From: Paenibacillus sp. FSL R7-0273
GTDB lineage: Bacteria; Bacillota; Bacilli; Paenibacillales; Paenibacillaceae
DNA length: 64,000 nucleotides
Assembly (NCBI RefSeq): GCF_000758625.1
Contig: NZ_CP009283.1
Coordinates: 4,971,501 to 5,035,500, forward strand
Reading direction: 5' to 3'
Part shown: positions 19,863 to 28,470 of the stretch, in pieces
Layout: each line of letters opens with the position of its first letter
How positions within the stretch are numbered: position 1 is the first letter of the stretch
Made by a program: the position numbers and the translations under genes
Notes under the pieces: generated by a model
What the model was told of the DNA's origin: nothing
The model's input: the letters and a program-made list of their open reading frames with translations, nothing else
The model's database searches: none

Positions 19863-20318
19863 CTATACATTACTTTTGATTTTTTGTGCAAAATATTCCC
19901 TAAGCCTGACTGAATAGAGGTTCCGTTCCTCTGCCGTAGTCCTTATGGCTTTGGAAGTGTAGAGCTGATCGTCCTTGTAGCGCGGAAATACATGAAGATG
20001 ATAATGCCACACATCCTGGTTGCCTGCCGGCTCATTATGCTGCCGTGAAGAGACTCCGTCACACCCGTACGTTTCCTTTAGTGCCTTAGCTACTTCAATT
20101 TCCAGCCTATGTATGCGGTCGGAGAGTTCTCCTGTCAGACTGTAAATATTCTCAATATGTCTATTGGGGATGATAAGCACATGTCCGGGATTTTCTGGCC
20201 ACCAGTGTGAGGCGATAAATGCTGTAACGAGCTCATCATGGTACAGAATGTCCGATTGCCTGGAAAGAACATGCTCGTTTTCGGTCCCTTGTAGAAGCAG
20301 GCAGAAAGGACACTGATC
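19863..20318 (-). CDS. HIT-family protein, start codon lost or unrecognised
   Basis: The minus frame encodes a histidine-triad hydrolase: CPFC near the N-terminus, HVLIIPNRH in the middle and the triad HYHLHVFPRY. HIT proteins hydrolyse dinucleotide or nucleotide-phosphoramidate substrates. The family's N-terminal strand and CPFC motif lie in frame between 20318 and 20180. However, a TAG at 20321-20319 precedes them and there is no in-frame ATG, GTG or TTG before the GTG at 20180. That GTG would delete the first 46 or so residues. An AAGGAG site lies upstream at about 20352 but leads into another frame. The gene is either frameshifted near its start (decayed or a sequencing error) or uses an unusual start. 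Confidence 0.7.
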   Translation of the reverse strand, partial: DQCPFCLLLQGTENEHVLSRQSDILYHDELVTAFIASHWWPENPGHVLIIPNRHIENIYSLTGELSDRIHRLEIEVAKALKETYGCDGVSSRQHNEPAGNQDVWHYHLHVFPRYKDDQLYTSKAIRTTAEERNLYSVRLREYFAQKIKSNV

Positions 20319-20427
20319 CTAACTGATAGTAATTGATTAAATTGGCTCCTTATATGTATTCAATGGCTAATATACCATGAGTTAACCTAATGCAACATGA
20401 GCTATATTGCCTCTACAGCCGCCAAGC

Positions 20428-20472
20428 AAAAAAGCCGCCCCGCAGCAGGCGTCTGCTGTCAGGAACGGCTTC
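20428..20472 (-). terminator. Intrinsic terminator of the pfl operon
   Basis: On the minus strand AAGCCG...CGGCTT with an inner CAGCAGA/TCTGCTG helix is followed by TTTTTT. It lies 16 bp past the pflA stop. Confidence 0.8.
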
Positions 20473-20487
20473 ATTCATCTGTATTCA

Positions 20488-21228
20488 TTATTTAACCAGC
20501 GCTGATTCTCTGCGTCCTTCTTCAATCAGCCGGTACGCACGCTGTACTTCCTCATCGCTCGGGGAAGGTACTCCTTCAAGCTCATAAGGACGGCCAAGCT
20601 CTTGCCATTTATAAATCCCCATCTGATGATAAGGCAGGATTTCGAACTTCTCAACCCCGTTCAGGGTTCCGATAAAACGTCCAAGGTTAAGCAGGTCTTC
20701 TTCCTTATTATGAATGCCGGGTACATATACGTGGCGGATCCACATCTTGCGGTTATGGTCAGACAGCCAGCGGGCCAGCTTCAAGGTACGGTCATTAGAC
20801 TTGCCTGTCAGCTTGATATGGGCTTCGTCGTCAATATGCTTCAGGTCCAGCAGGACAAGATCGGTAACATCCAGCAGATCGCTGATCTTCGAGCCGTCAT
20901 TGTAGCCATTGGAATCAAGAGTGGTATGCAGATTCCAGCGCTTCTTTACTTCTGTAAACAGCTGCTTCACGAAATGCGCCTGCAGCGTTGGCTCACCGCC
21001 GGATACAGTCAGGCCGCCCCCGGAAGTCTTATAATAATTCAAGTAAGGCTCGATTTCCGCAAGCACTTCTTCGAGTGTCATTTCCTTGCCTTCATTCAGT
21101 CCCCAGGTATCCGGATTGTGGCAATATTGGCATTTAAGCAGACAGCCCTGCATGAAAAGCACGAAGCGGATTCCCGGGCCATCCACCGTTCCAAAGGTTT
21201 CTAAAGAGTGGATATGTCCTTTAACCAT
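20488..21228 (-). CDS. pflA: Pyruvate formate-lyase-activating enzyme
   Basis: 246 residues, a radical SAM glycyl-radical activase. The cluster motif is in QGCLLKCQYCHNPDTW (Cx3Cx2C), preceded by HSLETFGTVDGPGIRFV, which is characteristic of PflA. It generates the glycyl radical on PflB. It lies 123 bp downstream of pflB. A perfect 9-10 bp hairpin at 21288-21307 in the gap has no T run and may be an mRNA processing or stability element. Length and motifs are normal for the family. Confidence 0.96.
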   Translation of the reverse strand: MVKGHIHSLETFGTVDGPGIRFVLFMQGCLLKCQYCHNPDTWGLNEGKEMTLEEVLAEIEPYLNYYKTSGGGLTVSGGEPTLQAHFVKQLFTEVKKRWNLHTTLDSNGYNDGSKISDLLDVTDLVLLDLKHIDDEAHIKLTGKSNDRTLKLARWLSDHNRKMWIRHVYVPGIHNKEEDLLNLGRFIGTLNGVEKFEILPYHQMGIYKWQELGRPYELEGVPSPSDEEVQRAYRLIEEGRRESALVK

Positions 21229-21351
21229 ATGAGGTCATCCTTTCGAAAAAAAACTTAAAATTTTAATCATTTCAAGGCAAGAGTTTACCGCCCTCTTGCA
21301 AGGGCGGCAGCTCTGTGGTTTATTTCAGTTCCTGATGTCCAAGAACAAATC

Positions 21352-23613
21352 TTACATTGAAGAGTGGAACGTACGATTGATAACGTCCAGCTGTTGTTCG
21401 CGGGTCAGCTTGATGAAGTTAACAGCATAGCCGGATACACGAACAGTCAGTTGCGGATAGTTCTCTGGGTGATCCATAGCATCGATCAGCTGCTCACGGT
21501 TAAATACGTTAACGTTCAAATGCTGAGCGCTATTGTGGAAGTATCCGTCCATCATGAATACCAGGTTGGACTTACGGGATTCTTCGTCTTTACCCAGCGC
21601 CTTAGGAACGATGGAGAACGTATTGGAGATACCATCCTGTGCATCGGAGTAAGGCAGTTTAGCAACCGAGTTCAGGGATGCCAGTGCGCCCTTCTTGTCG
21701 CGTCCGTGCATTGGGTTAGCACCTGGTGCGAATGGCTCGCCTTTTTTACGTCCGTCTGGAGTAGTACCAGTCTTCTTACCGTAAACAACGTTCGAAGTGA
21801 TTGTCAGTACCGATTGAGTCGGAACAGCGTCACGGTACGTTTTGTTTTTGCGGATCATTGTCATGAAGGTTTCAACCAGCTCAACTGCGATGCTGTCAAC
21901 AGCGTCGTCGTTGTTACCGTAGCAAGGGAATTCACCTTCAGTTTCGAAGTCGATGGCAATGCCTTGTTCGTTGCGGATCGGTTTAACCTTAGCATATTTA
22001 ATTGCGCTCAGGGAGTCAGCAGCAACGGACAGACCAGCGATACCGCAAGCCATTGTACGCAGAATGTCGCGGTCATGCAGCGCCATTTCGATGCGTTCGT
22101 AGGAATATTTGTCATGCATGTAGTGGATGATGTTCAGGGTGTTAACGTAAGTCTTAGCCAGCCACTCCATCATTGGTTTGAAGCGTTTCATTACTTCGTT
22201 GTAATCCAGATACTCTGAAGTGATAGCAGGGTATTCAGGACCTACCTGTGCACCGGATTTCTCATCCACACCGCCGTTGATTGCGTACAGCAGGGCTTTT
22301 GCAAGGTTGGCACGGGCTCCGAAGAACTGCATCTGCTTACCGATGCGCATTGGGGATACGCAGCAGGCAATTGCGTAATCATCACCCCAGTATGGACGCA
22401 TTACATCATCGTTCTCATATTGGATCGCACTGGTTTCGATGGATACCTTAGCGCAATATTTCTTGAAGCCTTCAGGCAGCTTCTCAGACCAGAGTACAGT
22501 CAGGTTCGGTTCCGGTGCAGGTCCCAGATTGTACAGGGTGTGCAGGAAGCGGAAGCTGTTCTTGGTTACGCGGGTTGTTCCGTCTTCAGCCATACCGCCG
22601 ATGGATTCTGTAACCCAAGTAGGGTCACCAGAGAACAGTTCGTTATAGTCAGGCGTACGCAGGAATTTCACGATACGCAGTTTCATTACAAAGTGGTCAA
22701 CGATTTCTTGAGCTTGCTCTTCTGTAAGAGTACCTTCTTCGAAATCACGTTGTGCATAGATATCAAGGAAAGAAGATACACGTCCAAGGGACATTGCCGC
22801 ACCGTTCTGCTCTTTAACTGCTGCCAGGTAACCGAAGTATACCCATTGAGTAGCTTCTTTGAAGGAGTTAGCCGGTTTGGAAATATCAAGACCGTGAGCG
22901 GCAGCCATTTCTTTCAGCTCGCCCAGAGCGCGGATCTGCTCGGACAGCTCTTCACGCAGACGGATTACATCTTCAGTCATAGAATCAACTTCAAGCTCAG
23001 TCAGCTGCTGTTTCTTATCTTTAATCAGGAATTCAATACCGTACAGAGCAACGCGGCGGTAGTCGCCGATAATGCGTCCGCGGCCGTAAGCATCAGGAAG
23101 ACCTGTGATAACGCCGGATTTACGCACTGCTCTCATATCAGGTGTATATGCATCAAATACGCCTTGGTTATGCGTTTTGCGGATATTCGTGAACATTTCG
23201 ACAATGTTATTCGGAAGCTCGAAGCCATAAGCCTTAGTAGCATCGATCATCATCTTGATACCGCCGAACGGCTGGATGGAACGTCTGAAAGGAGCATCAG
23301 TCTGTACGCCTACGATTTGTTCCTTATCCTTGTCGATGTAACCTGGGTTATGGGAAGTAATAGTGGAGACAGTATCCAGGGAAACATCCCATACGCCGCC
23401 TCTTTCTCTTTCTTCCTTGCTCAGCTGGGAAATGATCTTCCACAGTTCAGTAGTGTTGCTTGTTGGACCTACGAGGAAGTCTTCGTTTCCTTCGTAAGGC
23501 TTGATGTTTGTTGTGATAAAGTTATTAACGTCAACTTTCTTGGCCCATTTACCTTTTGTAAAACTTCTCCAACCCGACTTTACCTCTTGTACATCTTTTT
23601 CAATCACCGACAT
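21352..23613 (-). CDS. pflB: Formate C-acetyltransferase (pyruvate formate-lyase)
   Basis: 753 residues from the ATG at 23613 (MSVIEKD), preceded by GGAGGG 8 nt away; an in-frame ATG five codons earlier has no such site. The catalytic cysteine pair is in [12 protein letters not shown]. The glycyl-radical site is RVSGYAVNF near the C-terminus. It converts pyruvate and CoA to formate and acetyl-CoA, with no oxygen present. Together with pflA and adhE it makes a mixed-acid/ethanol fermentation set. Upstream are a Rex-like box (23703-23720) and a large palindrome (23787-23821). Confidence 0.97.
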   Translation of the reverse strand: MSVIEKDVQEVKSGWRSFTKGKWAKKVDVNNFITTNIKPYEGNEDFLVGPTSNTTELWKIISQLSKEERERGGVWDVSLDTVSTITSHNPGYIDKDKEQIVGVQTDAPFRRSIQPFGGIKMMIDATKAYGFELPNNIVEMFTNIRKTHNQGVFDAYTPDMRAVRKSGVITGLPDAYGRGRIIGDYRRVALYGIEFLIKDKKQQLTELEVDSMTEDVIRLREELSEQIRALGELKEMAAAHGLDISKPANSFKEATQWVYFGYLAAVKEQNGAAMSLGRVSSFLDIYAQRDFEEGTLTEEQAQEIVDHFVMKLRIVKFLRTPDYNELFSGDPTWVTESIGGMAEDGTTRVTKNSFRFLHTLYNLGPAPEPNLTVLWSEKLPEGFKKYCAKVSIETSAIQYENDDVMRPYWGDDYAIACCVSPMRIGKQMQFFGARANLAKALLYAINGGVDEKSGAQVGPEYPAITSEYLDYNEVMKRFKPMMEWLAKTYVNTLNIIHYMHDKYSYERIEMALHDRDILRTMACGIAGLSVAADSLSAIKYAKVKPIRNEQGIAIDFETEGEFPCYGNNDDAVDSIAVELVETFMTMIRKNKTYRDAVPTQSVLTITSNVVYGKKTGTTPDGRKKGEPFAPGANPMHGRDKKGALASLNSVAKLPYSDAQDGISNTFSIVPKALGKDEESRKSNLVFMMDGYFHNSAQHLNVNVFNREQLIDAMDHPENYPQLTVRVSGYAVNFIKLTREQQLDVINRTFHSSM

Positions 23614-23702
23614 GCTAAATCCCTCCATTTATATATTTATTATATTTGTAGAGATCGCGGGCTTGAAGGTTGATCCCGTGTCTCGTGATCCCAAAGATAT
23701 GG

Positions 23703-23720
23703 TTGTTATAAAATTCACAA
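23703..23720. promoter_or_regulatory. Rex-like operator upstream of pflB
   Basis: TTGTTATAAAATTCACAA matches the Rex consensus TTGTGAA-N4-TTCACAA at 12 of 14 defined positions. It lies about 90-107 bp before the pflB start and overlaps a possible -10 (TATAAC on the minus strand). In Firmicutes Rex represses fermentation genes until NADH rises. Confidence 0.55.
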
Positions 23721-23785
23721 TCACACTTTCATATCTCGGGCTCGTTGTTTATATAAACATTTTAGTTTATTTTCTGAAAAAGGAC

Positions 23786-23822
23786 TGTGACAAATATCAC
23801 CTTTCCGGTGATATTTGTCACT
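23786..23822. promoter_or_regulatory. Large perfect palindrome: paired Fnr-type boxes and/or adhE terminator
   Basis: Arms 23787-23801 and 23807-23821 (GTGACAAATATCACC and its complement) pair perfectly around a 5-nt loop. Each arm is itself an Fnr-like box: TGTGA-N6-TCACc at 23786-23801 and gGTGA-N6-TCACt at 23807-23822. Their centres are 21 bp apart. On the minus strand the hairpin is followed, 5 nt later, by TTTTT, so it could also end the adhE transcript. Confidence 0.6.
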
Positions 23823-23876
23823 ACCATCCAGTCCCATATTAACCTTTAAACTTATCTTTTACCGGGCAATCACCAA

Positions 23877-26498
23877 TTAAACGTCAAATCTTCCGTAGAA
23901 AGCGTTGCGGTATACATCAGCCAGCTCACTTACCAGCGGCAATTTAGGGTTAGCTGTTGTACATTGGTCTTCAAATGCACGGTCAGCCAGGTAATCTACA
24001 CGGGATTCGAAATCCTTAGGATCAAAGCCCAGGGCAGAGAATGATTCTTCGATGCCGAGCTTCTTGTTCATGTCGCGGATCGCGTTGATCAGGCTTGTTA
24101 CGCCCTCTTCAGTAGTACGGGCCGGCAATCCCAGAATGCGAGCAATTTCGGCATAACGCTCATCAGCTACAAAGTGCGAATATTTAGGGAACGAAGCGAA
24201 CTTCGTAGGCTTCTTGGCATTGTAACGGATAACGTGCGGCATCAGGATCGCATTGGTGCGGCCGTGTGCGGTGTGGTACTGTCCGCCCCATTTGTGCGCC
24301 AAGCTGTGGTTAATGCCCAGGAATGCGTTAGCAAACGCCATACCTGCAAGTGTCGATGCGTTGTGCATTTTCTCACGGGCAACCTTATCTGCCTGCAATG
24401 CGGATTTTTCCAGGTACTGGAATACCAGCTGAATCGCTTTGATTGCCAGACCGTCGGAGTAGTCGCTTGCCATTACAGATACATAAGCTTCAATAGCGTG
24501 AGTCAGTACGTCCATACCTGTATCAGCAACTGCAGTTCTTGGCAGGCTGTATACAAACTCCGGATCAATGATCGCTACGTCTGGAGTCAGCTCATAATCA
24601 GCCAGCGGATACTTGGTGTTGTTGCCGGCAGTTTTATCAGTGATAACTGCGAACGAGGTTACTTCTGAACCGGTACCCGAAGTAGTCGGAATGGCAACGA
24701 ATTTCGCCTTTTGACCCAGGGTAGGATATTTGTATACGCGTTTGCGGATATCCATGAATTTCTGTTTCAGGTTGTTGAAGTCTACATCCGGGTGTTCGTA
24801 GAACAGCCACATGCCTTTGGCAGCATCCATCGGAGAACCGCCGCCGAGTGCGATGATGCAGTCCGGCTGGAATCTGTTCATCATTGCTGTACCTTTTTCA
24901 ACGGTAGTTGTCGATGGATCCGGCTCAACTTCCGAGAACACTTCAATCGCTACAGGAGTCTGGCGCTGGCGCAGGTAGTGCTCAACTCTTTCCACGTAAC
25001 CCAGTTTAACCATCATAGGGTCAGTAATGATTGCTACACGAGTAATGTTAGGCATTTTAGCCAGGTATTGTGTGGATCCTTTTTCAAAGTAGATCTTGTC
25101 AGGTACTTTAAACCATTGCATATTCACGGTACGACGGTTCACCCTTTTCACGTTGATCAGATTGATGGCAGTAACGTTTTGCGACACCGAGTTGCGGCCG
25201 TATGATCCGCAGCCCAGGGTGAGCGAAGGGATATTTGTATTGTAGATGTCCCCGATGGCGCCGTGTGTCGAAGGCGAATTCACCAGAATACGTCCTGTCT
25301 GCAGGCGGTGCGAGAACTTCATGATTACTTCTTCATTATTCGAGTGGATCGCCGAGCTGTGGCCCATGCCGCCGAATTCAACAATTTCTGCAGCGCGCTC
25401 GATACCCTGATCAGCGTTCTTCACTTTGTAGCAAGCCAGAACCGGGCTCAGCTTCTCAGCGGACAGCGGATATTTAGTGCCTACGCCTTCGATTTCAGCA
25501 ACCAGAATCTTCGTGCCGGCCGGAACCTGAATTCCGCACATTTCAGCGATCTTCACAGCGGATTGGCCTACGATTGCCGGGTTAACTGCGCACTTTTCTA
25601 CATTCATTGCACCGTTAGTCAGCTTGGCAGCTTCATCTTTGTTGACGAAGTAGCAGCCGTTCGCAATCATCTTTTTCTTCACTTGGTCAAAAATAGCTTC
25701 TTCAATAATAACAGCCTGCTCGGAAGCGCAAATCATACCGTTATCGAATGTTTTGGAAAGGATAATATCTGTTACAGCCTGGTCAATGTCAGCACTTTTC
25801 TCAATGAAGGCAGGTACGTTACCAGGGCCTACGCCGAGAGCCGGCTTGCCGCAGCTGTAAGCTGCTTTAACCATTGCGGATCCGCCTGTTGCCAGGATCA
25901 GTGCAACGTCAGGGTTGTTCATCAGTGCATTTGTCTTATCCATGGTAGGAAGCTCGATCCATTGGATGAAGTTCTCAGGCGCGCCGGCCTTTACGCCTGC
26001 ATCATGAAGAATTTTGGCTGCTGCGGCGCTACACTCTTGCGCTGAAGGGTGGAAACCGAATATAATAGGGTTACGTGTCTTAGCGGAAATCAGAGCTTTA
26101 AACATCGTGGTGGATGTTGGGTTGGTTACCGGTGTGATACCCATTACAATTCCGACTGGTTCGGCAATTTTCTGGAAATTCTCGTAGGCGTTATCCTCAA
26201 TAACTCCTACGGTTTTGTCATACTTAATTCCGTGCCAGATATATTCTGTTGAGAAGATGTTCTTCGTAATTTTGTCTTCGTATACTCCGCGGCCTGTTTC
26301 TTCGACAGCAAGTTTCGCCAGGTACATATGTTTGTCGAGACCTGCCAATGCCATTGCATGAACGATTGTGTTAACCTGCTCCTGATCCAGTTCCATGAAC
26401 GCATCCAGGGCTTTCTTTGCTTTATCCACCAAAGTCTGAATGTATTCTTCAGCGGTGGTTTGTTTCACTTGGGCGGCGACTTCGTTCTTAACTGCCAT
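23877..26498 (-). CDS. adhE: Bifunctional acetaldehyde-CoA/alcohol dehydrogenase
   Basis: 873 residues, the normal length of AdhE. The N-terminal aldehyde dehydrogenase half (about 1-440) has the catalytic cysteine in DNGMICASEQAV and the GVGPGNVPAFIE segment. The C-terminal iron-dependent alcohol dehydrogenase half (about 455-873) has GGGSPMDAAKG and the metal-binding histidines in GINHSLAHKWGGQYHTAHG. It reduces acetyl-CoA to ethanol with two NADH, probably as spirosomes. The start follows AGGAGGACGAGGGAG. The promoter carries Rex-like and cre-like sites. Confidence 0.97.
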   Translation of the reverse strand: MAVKNEVAAQVKQTTAEEYIQTLVDKAKKALDAFMELDQEQVNTIVHAMALAGLDKHMYLAKLAVEETGRGVYEDKITKNIFSTEYIWHGIKYDKTVGVIEDNAYENFQKIAEPVGIVMGITPVTNPTSTTMFKALISAKTRNPIIFGFHPSAQECSAAAAKILHDAGVKAGAPENFIQWIELPTMDKTNALMNNPDVALILATGGSAMVKAAYSCGKPALGVGPGNVPAFIEKSADIDQAVTDIILSKTFDNGMICASEQAVIIEEAIFDQVKKKMIANGCYFVNKDEAAKLTNGAMNVEKCAVNPAIVGQSAVKIAEMCGIQVPAGTKILVAEIEGVGTKYPLSAEKLSPVLACYKVKNADQGIERAAEIVEFGGMGHSSAIHSNNEEVIMKFSHRLQTGRILVNSPSTHGAIGDIYNTNIPSLTLGCGSYGRNSVSQNVTAINLINVKRVNRRTVNMQWFKVPDKIYFEKGSTQYLAKMPNITRVAIITDPMMVKLGYVERVEHYLRQRQTPVAIEVFSEVEPDPSTTTVEKGTAMMNRFQPDCIIALGGGSPMDAAKGMWLFYEHPDVDFNNLKQKFMDIRKRVYKYPTLGQKAKFVAIPTTSGTGSEVTSFAVITDKTAGNNTKYPLADYELTPDVAIIDPEFVYSLPRTAVADTGMDVLTHAIEAYVSVMASDYSDGLAIKAIQLVFQYLEKSALQADKVAREKMHNASTLAGMAFANAFLGINHSLAHKWGGQYHTAHGRTNAILMPHVIRYNAKKPTKFASFPKYSHFVADERYAEIARILGLPARTTEEGVTSLINAIRDMNKKLGIEESFSALGFDPKDFESRVDYLADRAFEDQCTTANPKLPLVSELADVYRNAFYGRFDV

Positions 26499-26573
26499 CT
26501 CCCTCGTCCTCCTGTCAATTTTTAGGTTGTTTTTCTCTACACATTTATCTTAACACATCATTTCCGTCTTGTA

Positions 26574-26630
26574 TAGTGAATTCTTTCACAAAGTATAAAG
26601 TTTTTTTGATTTGTTTTCAAAGCGCTTACA
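26574..26630 (-). promoter_or_regulatory. adhE promoter with cre-like site and Rex box
   Basis: On the minus strand TTGAAA (26620-26615) and TATACT (26597-26592) are exactly 17 bp apart, a near-ideal sigma-A promoter. TTGTGAAAGAATTCACTA (26591-26574) starts right after the -10 and matches the Rex consensus at 13 of 14 positions. TGTAAGCGCTTTGA (26630-26617) overlaps the -35 and matches the cre consensus at 13 of 14. The layout suggests repression by both CcpA and Rex. Confidence 0.75.
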
Positions 26631-26703
26631 TTCAATCATATTCAGGTTTATTACCCATTTTTTATGTATTTTACTTGGTTATATTTAACTGAGGAGGCTA
26701 TTC

Positions 26704-26766
26704 ATGCCCGGACTGCAGTCCTTTCACATGTTTTGGGCGATCATACCTTGTCACATTTTGTCCTGA
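26704..26766 (+). CDS. Possible 20-residue peptide (unconfirmed)
   Basis: An ATG preceded by a perfect AGGAGG at 6 nt opens a 20-codon frame (MPGLQSFHMFWAIIPCHILS) ending in TGA. It lies between the adhE promoter and the next terminator, on the opposite strand. No family is recognised and no promoter is obvious. A chance ribosome binding site is quite possible. Confidence 0.2.
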   Translation: MPGLQSFHMFWAIIPCHILS

Positions 26767-26783
26767 TTTGACATTGCAAAGAA

Positions 26784-26826
26784 AAAGACCGGCTGTCCTC
26801 CAGGATCGGAGGCTTTGCCGGTCTTT
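26784..26826 (-). terminator. Intrinsic terminator of the second sugar ABC operon
   Basis: AAAGACCGG pairs with CCGGTCTTT, with an inner CCTCC/GGAGG helix. On the minus strand it is followed by TTTTTC. It lies 28 bp past the binding-protein stop. Confidence 0.8.
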
Positions 26827-26853
26827 TGTCTGCACTAACCCACTATCTGTCTG

Positions 26854-28326
26854 CTACTCAACTGTAATAGTATCGAAGAATTGCTCCTGTACCGTTTTGG
26901 CTGCGGCATCGAGCTGGGCTTTGGAGTCCGTTCCTTTTTTGGAGAACAGCTCCTGGATCACGTTGGACATCGTTGCATAGTAGTCCTGGGTGTTGTACTG
27001 GGCTTCCGGCTTACCGTCAAGCAGTGCCATAATCTCCGGATTGTATTGATATACAATGTCTGAATATTTGTCGTAAACAGCTTTGGTTTTCTTGCCGAAC
27101 TCAGAATCAGCAGCATAGTAGTCCAGAAGCGGCGGGATAAAATATTTGCCGTCTGCCTTGCGCTGCTGCAGAATTGCATCAAGCGCCTCCAGGCCCTTAT
27201 CTGAGAAATAATCGAACGTGATGTAACGGAACGCCATTTCCTGCTCATCCTTGGAGGCGTTCGGATTGATTACGAGATAATCCCCGCCGAGTACACCGGT
27301 GTGCTTGCCGCCCTTTTCAGCCGCAGGCATCGGATAGGTCAGCACATCCGCCGGCTTGAGTCCGCCCTGGTTCAGCGCCTGCTCGATTACACCGTCAGAG
27401 CCGGCCATAACCATCGCTGTACGTCCCTGCTGAAATGCGCCGACCGCATCGCCCCAGCCGAGTGCCCAGTCCTGCGGAATGGCTTCCGCTTCCCATCTCA
27501 GCTTTTTGTAGAAATCCAGCGCCTTAACACCGGCTTCAGAATTGAAGGTAGCTACAACCTTGCCGCCCTCCACGTTCTGAATCTCCCCGCCTGCTTCAAA
27601 CAGGAAGTTAGTCCAGTTCCAGCCCGCTTCGTTGCCTTTACCCATTGGTGCAATGCCGGAAATACCTTTTTTGGCATCGGCTACACCCTTGGCGGTATTC
27701 AGCATGTCATCCCAGGTCCAGTCCATCGGAGGAACGGTTACACCTTTATCATCCAGCATTTTTTTATTGATCATGGTAGTGGTGACATAGCCCTTTTGGG
27801 TTACACCGTACATTTTGCCGTCAATCAGGAACTGGTTCTGCAGCACCGGATTGATCTGCTCCTTGTACTCATAGGCGTTCCACAGCTCGGTGATGTCGGC
27901 CGCCCAGCCTTTTTCCACCAGGAATTTGGCTTCCGTCGCATACGTGTTGAAGAAGGTCGGCGCCTCATTGGCTGCCATTTTGATGCCGATTTCGCTGACA
28001 CTGTACTGCCAGTCGTCCTTGATGATCTCTACATTCGGATATTCAGCCTGGAACCGTTTGATCCGGTCGTCTTCCTGTGCGCGCATTTCGGTCAGGTCCG
28101 GCGTCGGATAATGGATTTTGATTGTTACTTTTCTCTGGGTGATATCGTCCGCAGGCGCATCTGTCGCAGCAGTGCTGTTATCCGCAGCTGTAGCCGCCGG
28201 CGCCGGAGTCCCTTCCCCTCCTGTGTTCCCCTGGGCATTTCCGTTGTTGTTATTGTTGCCGCCGCAAGCGGATAACAACGAACCTGCCACAAGGAGACCT
28301 GCTAATACGCTGGAAAATTTACGCAT
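26854..28326 (-). CDS. Sugar ABC transporter substrate-binding lipoprotein
   Basis: 490 residues from the ATG at 28326, chosen over an ATG six codons earlier because GGGGAG sits 6 nt before it. Solute-binding family 1 with a lipobox (LLSAC) and an Asn/Gly-rich tether. The body shows MAANEAPTFFNTYA, GKMYGVTQKGY and GRTAMVMAGSDG. It is last in an order that begins with kinase and regulator. A cre-like site lies just upstream (28377-28390). Substrate unknown. Confidence 0.92.
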   Translation of the reverse strand: MRKFSSVLAGLLVAGSLLSACGGNNNNNGNAQGNTGGEGTPAPAATAADNSTAATDAPADDITQRKVTIKIHYPTPDLTEMRAQEDDRIKRFQAEYPNVEIIKDDWQYSVSEIGIKMAANEAPTFFNTYATEAKFLVEKGWAADITELWNAYEYKEQINPVLQNQFLIDGKMYGVTQKGYVTTTMINKKMLDDKGVTVPPMDWTWDDMLNTAKGVADAKKGISGIAPMGKGNEAGWNWTNFLFEAGGEIQNVEGGKVVATFNSEAGVKALDFYKKLRWEAEAIPQDWALGWGDAVGAFQQGRTAMVMAGSDGVIEQALNQGGLKPADVLTYPMPAAEKGGKHTGVLGGDYLVINPNASKDEQEMAFRYITFDYFSDKGLEALDAILQQRKADGKYFIPPLLDYYAADSEFGKKTKAVYDKYSDIVYQYNPEIMALLDGKPEAQYNTQDYYATMSNVIQELFSKKGTDSKAQLDAAAKTVQEQFFDTITVE

Positions 28327-28376
28327 TGAAACTCCCCTTTTCAATTCATAATTAGCTTACAGATTCATCTTAAAAG

Positions 28377-28390
28377 AGAAACCGTTTACA
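28377..28390. promoter_or_regulatory. cre-like site before the second binding-protein gene
   Basis: On the minus strand TGTAAACGGTTTCT matches the cre consensus TGWAARCGYTWNCW at 13 of 14 positions. It lies 51 bp before the start of the binding-protein gene, suggesting an internal, CcpA-repressed promoter. Confidence 0.5.
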
Positions 28391-28470
28391 AACGAGGTGT
28401 ATTTATATTGCTTTCATGTGCAGGTTTACGATGGTGCGCCTTCATGTTAAATGGTCCGGCGTGCCGCGCC

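Noticed and set aside
21288..21307. Hairpin between pflB and pflA as a terminator
   Set aside because: The stem is perfect, but no T run follows on the minus strand, and the two genes function together.
22420..23673. A 417-codon plus-strand frame over pflB
   Set aside because: It lies opposite an intact pflB gene and has no motif or ribosome binding site of note.
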